From Gracilibacillus ureilyticus (GTDB lineage: Bacteria; Bacillota; Bacilli; Bacillales; Amphibacillaceae): a stretch of 64,000 nucleotides of DNA. The position numbers and the translations under genes are program-made. The stretch covers positions 434,001-498,000 of the forward strand of contig NZ_FOGL01000001.1 of the NCBI RefSeq assembly GCF_900111195.1, read 5' to 3'. The notes beneath the pieces are model-generated. The model saw only the letters and a list, made by a program, of their open reading frames with translations, had not been told where the DNA came from and ran no database searches. Below are positions 1 to 8,788 of the stretch, in pieces (the first letter of the stretch is position 1; each line of letters begins with the position of its first letter).

Positions 1-499
1 TCTGTACAAGTAAAGGTACTTCCTGATCACCTTGTCTTAATATCACAACAGTCTGCTCTCTCGTTTCATCATCAATTCTTCTCTCTCCGCCATTTTGATC
101 CGTTTCATTCGTTACCTGTGATCCTATTATTAAGTTTTTCTCATATACCTGTTCATTCGTTGCATCAAGGTTGACCATAACGTCCACATTAGAGACACCA
201 GTTATTTTTTCCAGTAAATTGTTTAAATCATTTTCATACGCCTCCTCCAATCCTTTAATTTTTGTTGTCGCATTAGATGATTCCTTCTGTTTCCAGGTTT
301 CTTCATCTTCTGTACTTTTTAATTCTTCATCTAAAGGTTTAAAGTTCTGTTCCTGATCAGTTGATTCTGACTGGAACATGTTGCTAACTAAAAGAAGAAA
401 GACACCAACTAGTCCGATTAATGCAATATAATGAAGTTTCGTTGGCTTTTTTTCACGAGATTTTAAAGATGATAAAAATTGCTTCAGTTTATCAATCAC
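1..499 (-). CDS. spoIIIAG: Stage III sporulation protein AG, 3' end cut by window edge
   Basis: Component of the SpoIIIA-SpoIIQ channel that links mother cell and forespore; the AG family forms a large ring in the intermembrane space. About 166 codons are visible. The start is GTG at 499, preceded by GGAGGAGG, and overlaps the end of spoIIIAF by 8 bp. The protein opens with a short basic cytoplasmic stretch, one transmembrane segment at about residues 23-40, then an acidic linker and the beginning of the ring-building domain (a VSNVDVMVNLD segment). The C-terminus lies beyond base 1. Position as the seventh gene of the spoIIIA operon makes the call firm. Confidence 0.9.
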   Translation of the reverse strand, partial: MIDKLKQFLSSLKSREKKPTKLHYIALIGLVGVFLLLVSNMFQSESTDQEQNFKPLDEELKSTEDEETWKQKESSNATTKIKGLEEAYENDLNNLLEKITGVSNVDVMVNLDATNEQVYEKNLIIGSQVTNETDQNGGERRIDDETREQTVVILRQGDQEVPLLVQ

Positions 500-1112
500 T
501 TTCTTCCTCCTCCCATTCTATGATGATGTTCTCTTCACTCACCTGCCATTCTTTCGCAAGAAACTCCAGGACTTCTTTATTTTCCGGATGTTGTTCTTCC
601 TGATCAGCTGCTGGTTCACCCACTTCAATCTCAATTGTTTCGACAGTTTTCAGAACACCCTCTTCATATGGAATAACTTGTACGAAAACATTATCTATAC
701 TGGCCTGTTCATCATTTGATTCACTATCCAGTGAAACTTCTAAATGTGAAATAGATAATTGAAAAGTTGATTTAAGCTCCTCCTCTACTATATTTTCCAT
801 TTGGACAACCACTTCTTCTAATACATATGCTTGATTGACTGATTCTATTTCACTTTTCTTTGTATTTGTTTCATTTTTAATCAGTTGATCCAGTGACTCC
901 ATTTGTTGGGATTCAATCATAGGTGAAATAAATTGCTCCAGATCTACCTTAAAGAGAGACAACACTGGCTGAAGAATGATCAAAATTAATAATACTCCGA
1001 TCACTAATTTGGCGTATTGTTTCATTTTAGAACTGGGAAGAATTAAATCAACGATTAATGCTAAAATCATGTATATAATGATTTGAAGAATCCAGCTTGT
1101 CACATACTCCAT
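492..1112 (-). CDS. spoIIIAF: Stage III sporulation protein AF
   Basis: Membrane-anchored component of the SpoIIIA-SpoIIQ complex, acting in the outer forespore membrane. Two N-terminal transmembrane segments (about residues 5-25 and 35-55) are followed by an extended acidic region and a C-terminal domain of the ring-building type. I chose ATG 1112 because an AGGTGGAG site sits at good spacing; GTG 1118 abuts that site. The resulting 206 residues match the B. subtilis length as I recall it. It overlaps spoIIIAG by 8 bp and follows spoIIIAE after a 11-bp gap. Confidence 0.93.
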   Translation of the reverse strand: MEYVTSWILQIIIYMILALIVDLILPSSKMKQYAKLVIGVLLILIILQPVLSLFKVDLEQFISPMIESQQMESLDQLIKNETNTKKSEIESVNQAYVLEEVVVQMENIVEEELKSTFQLSISHLEVSLDSESNDEQASIDNVFVQVIPYEEGVLKTVETIEIEVGEPAADQEEQHPENKEVLEFLAKEWQVSEENIIIEWEEEESD

Positions 1113-1123
1113 AGTCACTCCAC

Positions 1124-2296
1124 CTACCTCACCATCATTGTTATATTGCTGGAGACTATGAGAATAACTACAGTGAAGAAAAACATGAAAGAGACGAGCA
1201 GTAATGCGGCAAATAAGTACAGAATGTGCTTACCAATAATATCTAAACACTCAATTACCGGTCCGTCCCCGATTGGCTGAAGAATTGCTGTTGTTACCTT
1301 ATACATTAATGAGATGATGAATATTTTTATTGCCGGAAACATCACAATAATAATCAGAATAACTATACCTATAATCCCTATACCGTTTTTAATTAGTATG
1401 GTTGCACTCAAAACCGTATCCGTTGCGTCCGTGAATATCCTTCCAATAACCGGTATAAAATTTCCTGTTACAAATTTAGCTGTCTTCATTGCTATTCCAT
1501 CCTGAATGGCACTAGCAGCACCCTGAACTGATATAACTCCCAGAAAAACAGTCAGCAAAATCCCCATAATGCTTATAGCAATGTTTTTAATTAAGTTGGC
1601 AAGCTTTGTTGCCTTGTATTCTGAATTCAGTGTACTAACAATCTGCAGAATGGCGGATAGTAAAATTAACGGGAGAACTACTTTGGAAACAACAAAGACA
1701 CTTGTATGGATAAGAAAAATAATGATTGGATGAAAAAATGAAATCGATAAAAGATTTCCCAATGAGGCTAATAACCCTAGAAGTAATGGAATTAGAGCAA
1801 TTAAAAAGCTTTGCGCCATGTCAATTGTATCGGTAACATAAGTTGCGGCGAGTTGAAAACTTTTCATTGCAATGATGATTAACATTATATACACAACGGC
1901 ATATGCTACTTTACTGACAACTTTTCTTTCAAATGCATTCTGAATCGTTTGCAATAATAAACAAAACAATGTCAGCAGCATCAATGTAGCAAGTAATTTA
2001 CCATTCTCAATAATTTCATATAAGAAAAAGCGGATAAAGCCTTTGAACCATGATTTCAAGCTGATTTGATTCTGGTCTCTCACCATTGTCCAAAAATCAC
2101 TTTTCCTAAGCTCAGGGAATACATTACTGTATTGTTCAGAAAGATGTTCCCAGTAACTTTCCAGTTCACTACCTGTAAGAACTTCCTGATAACTTCTTAA
2201 AGCTTCATTCGATTCTTCTGCTGCAATAGTTTCAATTGGTTGTCCAAATATTAATAATAAAATCAAAATGCAGACTGATATATTGCAAAGTTTCAT
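1124..2296 (-). CDS. spoIIIAE: Stage III sporulation protein AE
   Basis: Polytopic membrane protein of the forespore-mother cell channel, about 390 residues. An N-terminal hydrophobic segment resembling a signal peptide (ending near IETIAAEES) precedes a soluble region of about 70 residues and then some seven hydrophobic segments from about residue 95 to the end. ATG 2296 is preferred over an in-frame start at 2311 because GGGAAGG lies 6 nt upstream of it. The family is thought to provide the transmembrane conduit of the complex. Fourth from the end of the visible operon, between spoIIIAD and spoIIIAF. Confidence 0.93.
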   Translation of the reverse strand: MKLCNISVCILILLLIFGQPIETIAAEESNEALRSYQEVLTGSELESYWEHLSEQYSNVFPELRKSDFWTMVRDQNQISLKSWFKGFIRFFLYEIIENGKLLATLMLLTLFCLLLQTIQNAFERKVVSKVAYAVVYIMLIIIAMKSFQLAATYVTDTIDMAQSFLIALIPLLLGLLASLGNLLSISFFHPIIIFLIHTSVFVVSKVVLPLILLSAILQIVSTLNSEYKATKLANLIKNIAISIMGILLTVFLGVISVQGAASAIQDGIAMKTAKFVTGNFIPVIGRIFTDATDTVLSATILIKNGIGIIGIVILIIIVMFPAIKIFIISLMYKVTTAILQPIGDGPVIECLDIIGKHILYLFAALLLVSFMFFFTVVILIVSSNITMMVR

Positions 2297-2311
2297 AATA
2301 ATCCTTCCCAC

Positions 2312-2704
2312 TTACGATATTGGAAAAAGGTGAATAATTGTTTCTATCAGTGACTGAAATATAGGTATGGCTAAAATTAATATAAATATCTTTCCAATGA
2401 GTTCTATTTTATAGGCGACAGACTCCAGTCCTGCATCTTTAACTATATTTGATCCTATTTCTGCGATATACGAAATGCCGATTATCTGCAGGATTGTTTT
2501 AATATAAAAACTTTGTATTTTTGCTTCCTCTCCGAGATATGTTACTAGTTGCAGGATCTCCTTCACATAGTGGATAGTAAATATCAGAAAATAAAGTACC
2601 GTAAGAACGATAATCAGGTAAGCAATGGCAGGCTGACTATCTTTCAGTAAAAGCACAAGCACTGCTGAAACAATACCTATGCTGACAACTTCAAATATTC
2701 CCAT
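2312..2704 (-). CDS. spoIIIAD: Stage III sporulation protein AD
   Basis: Small integral membrane protein of 130 residues with about four hydrophobic segments. The family belongs with SpoIIIAC and is part of the mother-cell side of the SpoIIIA channel. A conserved stretch around SYIAEIGSNIVKDAGLES is visible before the last hydrophobic segments. It lies 5 bp downstream of spoIIIAC and 15 bp upstream of spoIIIAE in an unbroken operon, so translation is probably coupled. Length is close to the family norm. Confidence 0.93.
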   Translation of the reverse strand: MGIFEVVSIGIVSAVLVLLLKDSQPAIAYLIIVLTVLYFLIFTIHYVKEILQLVTYLGEEAKIQSFYIKTILQIIGISYIAEIGSNIVKDAGLESVAYKIELIGKIFILILAIPIFQSLIETIIHLFPIS

Positions 2705-2709
2705 CCTGA

Positions 2710-2916
2710 TTACCCTCTAAAAAAAAATACAGCCCGAATCTGTTCAAACAGGTCAGAAATGCTGTTGATTACAAATAATAACACGATGATAAAACCAACA
2801 AGACTGACAAACTGGGCAAACTCTTCTTTCCCCATCTGTTTTAAAACAGTATGAATCATTGCTACAACAATCCCGATGCCCGCAATTTGAAATAATATAC
2901 TTGTATCACCAACCAT
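2710..2916 (-). CDS. spoIIIAC: Stage III sporulation protein AC
   Basis: Very small membrane protein (68 residues) with two hydrophobic helices separated by a short polar loop (KQMGKEEFAQ), as in the SpoIIIAC family. GTG 2919 and ATG 2916 are adjacent; I give ATG 2916 because it yields the usual 68-residue product, and an AGGTG site serves either. Part of the spoIIIA operon, 14 bp after spoIIIAB and 5 bp before spoIIIAD. Its exact role within the channel is not settled. Confidence 0.92.
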   Translation of the reverse strand: MVGDTSILFQIAGIGIVVAMIHTVLKQMGKEEFAQFVSLVGFIIVLLFVINSISDLFEQIRAVFFFRG

Positions 2917-2930
2917 CACTAATCACCTTT

Positions 2931-3443
2931 CTATAGCAAGAGTAATGCAATAAATACTCCAGATAATAATCCTAAGCTGCCAGATACTTTACCGTAGCGC
3001 TGATTCATTTCAATAGATTCTTTATGTTTATTTTCCAGGTGAACGATCGCTAATTGGATATATTTTTTCTGTTGGATAATATCGTGTTGACCTAGGGTTT
3101 TGCCAAATTGCTTTATAATTTCTTTGTCTTCTTTACTTAAAGCTGCTCTTGTCCAAAACTGATCCACTTCTTCTTCCCAGATTAGATATAAATCGGTCTT
3201 TTCATACTGTAACCTTTTACTTACACTAAGAAAGAATCCTGAAAGTGGATCACCGATTTGCTTTGCAATATTTTCACATGCATTTTGTACAGTTGCATGA
3301 CTGTATACCATTTCCGCTTCAAGTATTAGTAATGCATTTTTCCATAACCGCAATGCTTTAGGACGTTGCGCTAATCTTCTGGAATAGTCCATCCCGGTAA
3401 AAAAACAGGTTAGGATAACTAATAATGCTCCAATCCATTTCAA
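2931..3443 (-). CDS. spoIIIAB: Stage III sporulation protein AB
   Basis: Membrane-anchored component of the SpoIIIA channel, 170 residues, with one N-terminal and one C-terminal hydrophobic segment and a helical soluble domain between them. The start is TTG at 3443 behind a GGGGAG site; the TTGA overlap with the spoIIIAA stop points to translational coupling. The family has structural similarity to type II secretion and pilus components (GspF-like), and its partner SpoIIIAA is the ATPase. Complete, no irregularity seen. Confidence 0.93.
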   Translation of the reverse strand: MKWIGALLVILTCFFTGMDYSRRLAQRPKALRLWKNALLILEAEMVYSHATVQNACENIAKQIGDPLSGFFLSVSKRLQYEKTDLYLIWEEEVDQFWTRAALSKEDKEIIKQFGKTLGQHDIIQQKKYIQLAIVHLENKHKESIEMNQRYGKVSGSLGLLSGVFIALLLL

Positions 3444-4363
3444 TATACTCCCCTGCCTCGTTGAGCAATTTTGTTACCATCGCAATCAAGAACCTCGATC
3501 ACTTCTCCGGCCTGACAGGTATTTGACAGTACAAGCATTCGGCTAAAAACCTTTTGATCGATTAACGATGATAATGCCGGTCTCCTCCGTATTTCTTCAT
3601 AGCTTCTTCCATGAACGGAACACATAATCGTTACACCTGCATTAATTACTTCCAGAATGGCTTGTACATCTTTTTCGCTCCCAATTTCATCAACAATAAT
3701 GACTTCAGGCGACATTGACCTTACAAACATCATCATACCTTCCGATTTGGGGCAATGGTCTAGCACATCTATACGTAAACCACTGGATTCTTGCGGGATA
3801 CCATTTAATGAGGCACAAATTTCTGACCTCTCATCAACAACTCCGGTTTTTTGGGCAGGAAGTTCTTTCCATCCACTAGAGGTGAATCTTGCCAAATCTT
3901 TTAGTAGTGTCGTTTTTCCTGATTGTGGCGGGCCAATGACTAACGTGTTCATATAACGATTATCGTAAAGTAAAGGAAGGTATTGCTTAGAAATTCCAAC
4001 TACCTCGTTCGAAATTCGGATATTGAAAGAGGAAATATGTTTTATCGCCTTTACTGAACCATTTTCGACGATAACAGAACCCGATATCCCTATACGGTGA
4101 CCGCCTTTAATCGTGATATAACCCTGCCGTAATTCTTCTTCCAGCCGGTAGATAGAATGCTCACTAATTCTGTTTAAAATATATTTCGCTTCTTGCTGTG
4201 ACAATCTCTGGTGGGTAATCCAGTGTATATCACTGCCACTATTTATTTCGATGGGCCTGTTAATTCTGAGGCGTATTTCCTGAGGTGTGAAAGAATGTGA
4301 ATGAATATAATTCTGTATATCTTTAGCCATTTGATCTGGTAATAAGGAATAAATTACTTCCAT
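3440..4363 (-). CDS. spoIIIAA: Stage III sporulation protein AA, ATPase
   Basis: ATPase of the SpoIIIA channel, related to type II/IV secretion ATPases, acting in the mother cell during engulfment and forespore maturation. A Walker A motif GPPQSGKTT sits near residue 152 and a Walker B segment PEVIIVDEIGS near residue 226. I place the start at ATG 4363, which gives 307 residues and an N-terminus MEVIYSLLP like the B. subtilis protein, with GAGG upstream; an in-frame ATG at 4384 would lie only some 14 nt from the start of transcription predicted from the sigma-E-like promoter upstream. First gene of the spoIIIA operon. Confidence 0.94.
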   Translation of the reverse strand: MEVIYSLLPDQMAKDIQNYIHSHSFTPQEIRLRINRPIEINSGSDIHWITHQRLSQQEAKYILNRISEHSIYRLEEELRQGYITIKGGHRIGISGSVIVENGSVKAIKHISSFNIRISNEVVGISKQYLPLLYDNRYMNTLVIGPPQSGKTTLLKDLARFTSSGWKELPAQKTGVVDERSEICASLNGIPQESSGLRIDVLDHCPKSEGMMMFVRSMSPEVIIVDEIGSEKDVQAILEVINAGVTIMCSVHGRSYEEIRRRPALSSLIDQKVFSRMLVLSNTCQAGEVIEVLDCDGNKIAQRGRGVY

Positions 4364-4404
4364 AGTACATTGCCTCATTTCCATTAAACCTTTTTTCTCT
4401 ACCC

Positions 4405-4432
4405 ATTCTATGCATAAAGATATTAGTTATTA
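4405..4432 (-). promoter_or_regulatory. Sigma-E-like promoter of the spoIIIA operon
   Basis: On the minus strand, TAATAAC is followed by 13 nt and CATAGAAT. The family consensus I compare with is KMATATW-N13/14-CATACAMT, so the -10 is 7 of 8 and the -35 about 5 of 7. It sits 42 nt before the chosen spoIIIAA start. The B. subtilis spoIIIA operon is known to be sigma-E dependent, which supports the call; the -35 is weak. Confidence 0.5.
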
Positions 4433-4465
4433 CAGGAAAAGCCCGTACAAAAGATATTTGCAAAT

Positions 4466-4508
4466 AAAAAAAAGAGAGGAACAAGTGTTTCCACCTGTCC
4501 TCTCTTTT
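4466..4508 (-). terminator. Rho-independent terminator after efp
   Basis: On the minus strand a stem AAAAGAGAGGACAGGTG closes on CACTTGTTCCTCTCTTTT with a GAAA loop and one bulged T, followed by a run of T. It lies 15 bp beyond the efp stop and separates efp from the spoIIIA operon. Confidence 0.85.
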
Positions 4509-4522
4509 GAAAAATCTATCTC

Positions 4523-5080
4523 CTATGCACGGGAAACATATTTCCCTTCACTTGTACTGATTACAAGCACATCCCCCTCATTGACGAAGAATGGTACCTG
4601 TACTACCAGACCTGTTTCTAATGTGGCAGGTTTCGTACCACCGCTAGCAGTGTCACCTTTAATACCAGGTTCCGTTTCTGTTACTGTCAATTCAACATTG
4701 TTTGGTAAATCTACTCCAATCGTTTCACCCTGATAGGAAAGAATGTTTACTTCCATATTTTCTTTAATAAATTGAAGTTCTCTTTCGATTTGGCTAGCTG
4801 GAAGTTCTGTCTGTTCATAACTATTTGTATCCATAAATGTATGAGTATCCCCGGAAGCATACAAATACTGCATTTTGCGGTTCTCAATATGTGCACGATT
4901 TACTTTTTCCCCGCCGCGGAAAGTTTTTTCCTGTATACTGCCATTTCTTAAGTTACGTAATTTGGAACGGACAAAAGCTGCACCTTTACCTGGCTTAACG
5001 TGCTGAAACTCCATTACCTGCCATATTCCGCCATCCACTTCAATGGTTAATCCTGTTTTAAAATCGTTTACTGAAATCAT
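4523..5080 (-). CDS. efp: Translation elongation factor P
   Basis: Cytoplasmic factor that binds stalled ribosomes between the P and E sites and relieves pausing at polyproline stretches. At 185 residues it has the normal length, with a KOW-type N-terminal domain and two OB-fold domains. Lys32 in VKPGKG is the position that is modified in B. subtilis EF-P. A GAGGAGG site precedes the ATG at 5080. It is last in a run papA-efp (30 bp apart) and ends at a strong terminator. Highly conserved, no oddities. Confidence 0.97.
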   Translation of the reverse strand: MISVNDFKTGLTIEVDGGIWQVMEFQHVKPGKGAAFVRSKLRNLRNGSIQEKTFRGGEKVNRAHIENRKMQYLYASGDTHTFMDTNSYEQTELPASQIERELQFIKENMEVNILSYQGETIGVDLPNNVELTVTETEPGIKGDTASGGTKPATLETGLVVQVPFFVNEGDVLVISTSEGKYVSRA

Positions 5081-5110
5081 GCTATTCCTCCTCTTTGTAT
5101 GTAAAGAAAA

Positions 5111-6181
5111 CTATGAAACAGGAATTGTAATTAATTCCTTCGGTGCGTGTGTCAACCGTTCGTTTCCGTTTTCTGTAATAAATATGTCATCTTCAATTCT
5201 GCATCCACCTGTTTCAGGAACATATATCCCTGGTTCTACTGTTACCACCATACCTTGTCTTAACACTTCATCCGATCGGAATGAAAGGCCTGGGGATTCA
5301 TGAACTTCTAATCCAAGACCATGACCTGTGGAATGACCGAAGTATTCACCATATCCTTTACTTTTTATATAATCTCTTGTTAATGCATCCGCTTCTTTCG
5401 CAGACATACCTGGTTTAATTCCAGCCACACCCCTTTTTTGGGCTTCTAAGACAACATCATAAATTGTATGTAATTCTTCAGAAATTTCTCCAACAGCAAC
5501 TGTCCGGGTTATATCAGAACAATACCCTTGGTATAAGGCGCCAAAATCCATTGTCACAAGCTCCCCGGCTTTTATTTCTTTTGATGAAGCAACACCGTGA
5601 GGTAATGCGGACCGGAAACCTGAGGCAACAATTATGTCAAAGCTTGAAGATTGTGCACCTAGTTTTCTCATATGGAACTCCAGTTCATTTGCAACATCGA
5701 TTTCTTTCACACCGGGCTTAATATAATTCAGAATGTGTTCAAATGTACGGTCAACAATATTACAAGCTTCCTTTAATATATTAATCTCATCTTCTGTTTT
5801 AATCAAGCGGATTTTTTCAATGATTGGCCCTGTCGGAATAAAATCCGTATCAATTTTTGCCTGGAATTGTTCATATCCTTCATAAGATAAAGTTGATTTT
5901 TCGAATCCGACAGACTGGATTTGATTTTCTTTAACAATACTACCAACAACATTAGGAATTGGTTCCTTATGCTCGATAATTGTAAAACCTTTTACTTGTT
6001 CCTGTGCCTGCTGCGTATACCTGAAGTCTGTAATAAAATAGGCTTTATCCATTGTTATTAATGCAGCACCGGCTGTTCCAGTGAATCCCGTAATATACCG
6101 TCTGTTAACAGAACTCGTTACAAGCATTGCCTCTATTTTTTCTTCTATTAACAACTCACGCAACTGGTCAATTCTATTCAC
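5111..6181 (-). CDS. papA: Xaa-Pro aminopeptidase, M24 family
   Basis: Metallopeptidase that removes N-terminal residues preceding proline, acting in the cytoplasm. The 356-residue protein has a creatinase N-terminal domain (about 1-125) and an M24 catalytic domain; metal-binding residues are visible in TMDFGALYQGYCSDITR, GHSTGHGLGLEVHE and VTVEPGIY. The start is GTG at 6181, overlapping the aroQ stop by 4 bp (GTGA), with GAGAGG upstream. It corresponds to YqhT of B. subtilis. Grouped with efp, plausibly because both deal with proline-containing proteins. Confidence 0.93.
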   Translation of the reverse strand: MNRIDQLRELLIEEKIEAMLVTSSVNRRYITGFTGTAGAALITMDKAYFITDFRYTQQAQEQVKGFTIIEHKEPIPNVVGSIVKENQIQSVGFEKSTLSYEGYEQFQAKIDTDFIPTGPIIEKIRLIKTEDEINILKEACNIVDRTFEHILNYIKPGVKEIDVANELEFHMRKLGAQSSSFDIIVASGFRSALPHGVASSKEIKAGELVTMDFGALYQGYCSDITRTVAVGEISEELHTIYDVVLEAQKRGVAGIKPGMSAKEADALTRDYIKSKGYGEYFGHSTGHGLGLEVHESPGLSFRSDEVLRQGMVVTVEPGIYVPETGGCRIEDDIFITENGNERLTHAPKELITIPVS

Positions 6182-6630
6182 ACTTTTCCTCTCCCTTCAG
6201 CGGATAGCTGCAAAAAGTAAGCAGCGGCTAATTGATAACCTTTTATTCCTAGACCCACAATTTGCCCTGCACAGACAGGGGCAAGTATGGATGTATGACG
6301 GAATTCCTCTCTTGCATGAACATTCGATATATGTACTTCAACTACTGGAATATTAATAGAACTGATAGCATCCCTCAATGCTATACTTGTATGGGTATAA
6401 GCACCAGGGTTAAAAATGATTCCGTCGACTACACCCTCTGCTTCATGTATCCATTCAATGAGTTGACCTTCATGGTTGGATTGATGTGCAGTTAAAGAAT
6501 GGCCTGCTCTGTTAAGTGTTTCCTCAACACTTTTCACAACATCTTCCAGAGTTTCATGGCCATACACATCAGGTTCCCGTTTACCGAGTCGGTTTAAATT
6601 CGGTCCATTTAACAATAAAATATTCCCCAT
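6178..6630 (-). CDS. aroQ: 3-dehydroquinate dehydratase, type II
   Basis: Catalyses the dehydration of 3-dehydroquinate to 3-dehydroshikimate in the shikimate pathway. Length 150, as expected for the small dodecameric type II enzyme. The N-terminal LLLNGPNLNRLGKREPDVYG holds the catalytic Tyr and Arg; HQSNHEGQLIEWIH, NPGAYTHTS and EVHISNVHAREEFRH are the other conserved blocks with the catalytic His. Its start at 6630 follows GGTGAAAAT. Translationally coupled to papA. AroK, another enzyme of the same pathway, lies at 12640-13137. Confidence 0.96.
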   Translation of the reverse strand: MGNILLLNGPNLNRLGKREPDVYGHETLEDVVKSVEETLNRAGHSLTAHQSNHEGQLIEWIHEAEGVVDGIIFNPGAYTHTSIALRDAISSINIPVVEVHISNVHAREEFRHTSILAPVCAGQIVGLGIKGYQLAAAYFLQLSAEGRGKV

Positions 6631-6681
6631 ATTTTCACCATCCTTACCAAAACAAATTCAGTACTATTATCATAACATAAT

Positions 6682-7173
6682 TTATCCGGTGTTATCATCT
6701 TTCAGTTGCTGGTCATATGCAAATGAAATAGAATAACTAATAAAAACGCTATAAATAATAAGTAAGCAAATGGTTGTTACGATGGTATCACTGTCCAACA
6801 TATAAAATACAGGAATATTTGGAAAGATGGGCTCAAACAGCCAGAAAATAAGAAACCATAAAACAAAGCCTATTATTACACCGACCCATATACCCTGTAC
6901 TTTCTTTAAAGTTATATAGTACAGTAATGCCAGTAAGATAGAGAGCAAACTTAATACAAGAATGGAAATAAGTTGTCCTAACCACTGATCCGTCCAGCTG
7001 GTTTGCAGCCATGACCTTAAAACAAATGTTTTTGGGGAAACAGCAGTAAAATTAAAATAGGCCGTAATACTAGCGACCAGACTCCAAATCAATCCCCCAA
7101 AAAACCCAATACTTATAACTTTAGGGATCATAACTTGTCCAATCGGCCCTTTATTTTTTCTTCGGTATCTCAT
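6682..7173 (-). CDS. yqhR: YqhR family membrane protein
   Basis: Integral membrane protein of unknown function, about 163 residues. A basic N-terminus (MRYRRKNKG) is followed by four hydrophobic segments at roughly residues 20-45, 65-85, 95-120 and 125-150. Three ATG codons in a row follow GAGGTG; the third, at 7173, has the best spacing. The position upstream of aroQ-papA-efp matches yqhR in B. subtilis, where it is followed by yqhQ; yqhQ is not present here. Function cannot be assigned. Confidence 0.82.
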   Translation of the reverse strand: MRYRRKNKGPIGQVMIPKVISIGFFGGLIWSLVASITAYFNFTAVSPKTFVLRSWLQTSWTDQWLGQLISILVLSLLSILLALLYYITLKKVQGIWVGVIIGFVLWFLIFWLFEPIFPNIPVFYMLDSDTIVTTICLLIIYSVFISYSISFAYDQQLKDDNTG

Positions 7174-7353
7174 CATCATCACCTCTTTCTGTAGAGTAAC
7201 CAAAAAAAATAAAAATCATGCTATTTTGGAAACAAATCTAGCCAATTTCAATAAAATTTATTAAAATAGTGTTAAGAAATTGTAAGGTTAACCAATTTAA
7301 AGCGGTTTCATAAATGATGTCCACTTAATTTTTCATGAATTTACTATTTCCTG

Positions 7354-7379
7354 TATAATTACCTTTTAGTTTCGGGTAT
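7354..7379 (+). promoter_or_regulatory. Promoter region of yqhP
   Basis: A TATAAT at 7354-7359 could be a sigma-A -10, with a poor -35 (TTTCAT). Alternatively GTATAA at 7353-7358, 15 nt, then GGGTAT at 7374-7379 resembles a sigma-B promoter (GTTTAA-N12/15-GGGTAT). The sequence does not decide between them. The rest of the spacer from 7174 to 7430 holds nothing else I can name. Confidence 0.4.
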
Positions 7380-7430
7380 AACTATGTAACAAGATCAATG
7401 TTCGTTGCATCATTGAAAGGAGGAAAACAA

Positions 7431-7820
7431 ATGTCAAGAAATTTCATGACTTGGCTGGTTTACGGGTTAATTGGCTTAGCGGTTATTGGTTTTACCGCTT
7501 CTCTGTTTACTGATACAATTGGTTTATTAAAGAACCTGTTTATCGCTGTTCTGACAGGTGCTCTGATTTTTGCTTTAGTATACTTTCTGTTTATGAGAAA
7601 AAGGACGACAAATGAATTAAAAAAATATCGAAAAGCTGTCAAACAATCGAAGCAAAAATATAAAACAAATCAGCATATAACACCTATCTCTAAAACAACG
7701 AAGGCAACGAAACCAATCCAAAAAATTAAAACGAAGCATAAAGAAAGAAAAGATATTCCCCATTTACGCGTAATTGAAGGGAATAATAATAAAAAACGAA
7801 AAAACAGAGCATCCCTTTAA
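7431..7820 (+). CDS. yqhP: YqhP-like membrane protein
   Basis: Small membrane protein of 129 residues with two hydrophobic segments (about 5-25 and 30-52) and a very basic, lysine-rich cytoplasmic tail of about 75 residues. ATG 7431 follows GGAGG at 7 nt; a longer reading from 7398 lacks a site. Identification rests on position next to yqhO and on the two-helix plus basic-tail architecture. No function is known. Its last codons form part of a terminator shared with the convergent yqhO, whose stop overlaps by 4 bp. Confidence 0.72.
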   Translation: MSRNFMTWLVYGLIGLAVIGFTASLFTDTIGLLKNLFIAVLTGALIFALVYFLFMRKRTTNELKKYRKAVKQSKQKYKTNQHITPISKTTKATKPIQKIKTKHKERKDIPHLRVIEGNNNKKRKNRASL

Positions 7821-7832
7821 GCTCTGTTTTTC
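7799..7832. terminator. Bidirectional terminator between yqhP and yqhO
   Basis: AAAACAGAGC (7801-7810) pairs with GCTCTGTTTT (7821-7830) around a 10-nt loop, with A and T runs outside. The stop codons of both convergent genes fall in the loop, so the hairpin serves both strands. Confidence 0.8.
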
Positions 7833-8725
7833 CATTTTGTCAGAAACTTTTTTGTTCTTTTATATCCATAGACAATTAAATCTGCCCGCTTATTTGTTGG
7901 TATATCAAAATCCGTAGCTTCTACTTCATCCACAGGGAAAAATAAAATCTGATCAGCAATATTCTTATGAATATACCTTTGATCTGTTGCTCTTCTCATT
8001 GTCGAAATCATTGCTTTTAACAAATCAACTGAATTATTAATTTGCTTCATATTGGAAAATGGAGTTGGACTGGTAAGCTGCATTCCCAGGATTGGCCGCT
8101 CTTTCCTGCCACTGGTGTTTTCAAATATCCATATAGGAAAATTGCTCAATATCATCCCGTCTACTATAAGACTTTTTTGTTTTGTTAACGGATTTAATAT
8201 ATTGGAAGGGCGAAAAAAGTAAGGAATGGAAATACTGCTTCTAAGTGCTTTACTGATCGAGTAAGAGGAAGGATTAATATGGTATGCTGTCATTAGATCA
8301 TCAGGAAAGACAATCACGCGGTTCAAAGTTATGTCTGCCGCCACAATTTTCAATCGTTCTAACCCTATATCTGAAAATGTATAAATTCCTTTATCTTTTA
8401 ACAGCCTTTCTATCCATTGTTCAAACTTCCCGCCGCGGTATAACCCCATTGTTTTATAGAGAGTTACCCATTTTAGAAATGGCAAGGCAGAACTAAGTCG
8501 CGACTGATCCTGAAATTGAGTAATTTCTATTTCCAAAAACAGTTCTTTTATTTCTTTTGCCCGGTAACCTGCAGCAATCAAAGCAGCAAGCAGTGCACCT
8601 GCTGAAGTTCCTGCCACACGCTCGAAATATATGTTCTCTTCTTCTAATGCCTGCAAAGCACCGATAAAGACAAATGCTTTAACCCCGCCTCCTGAGAAAA
8701 CTCCATCAACCTTCACATACATCAT
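7817..8725 (-). CDS. yqhO: Patatin-like phospholipase YqhO
   Basis: Predicted serine lipid acyl hydrolase of the patatin family, about 302 residues. The oxyanion motif FSGGGVKAF is near residue 10, the nucleophile elbow GTSAG near residue 40, and the Asp of the Ser-Asp dyad in VDGMILSNFP near residue 190, so the active site looks intact. No signal peptide is seen, suggesting a cytoplasmic or membrane-peripheral enzyme. Start uncertain: ATG 8725, ATG 8722 or GTG 8716 all fit the AGGA site. Substrate unknown. Confidence 0.85.
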   Translation of the reverse strand: MMYVKVDGVFSGGGVKAFVFIGALQALEEENIYFERVAGTSAGALLAALIAAGYRAKEIKELFLEIEITQFQDQSRLSSALPFLKWVTLYKTMGLYRGGKFEQWIERLLKDKGIYTFSDIGLERLKIVAADITLNRVIVFPDDLMTAYHINPSSYSISKALRSSISIPYFFRPSNILNPLTKQKSLIVDGMILSNFPIWIFENTSGRKERPILGMQLTSPTPFSNMKQINNSVDLLKAMISTMRRATDQRYIHKNIADQILFFPVDEVEATDFDIPTNKRADLIVYGYKRTKKFLTKWKNRA

Positions 8726-8788
8726 CCTAACATCAGGCTACTGTTTGTAGATATATATACAAAATAAGCCAAACATAGAACGATTCTA

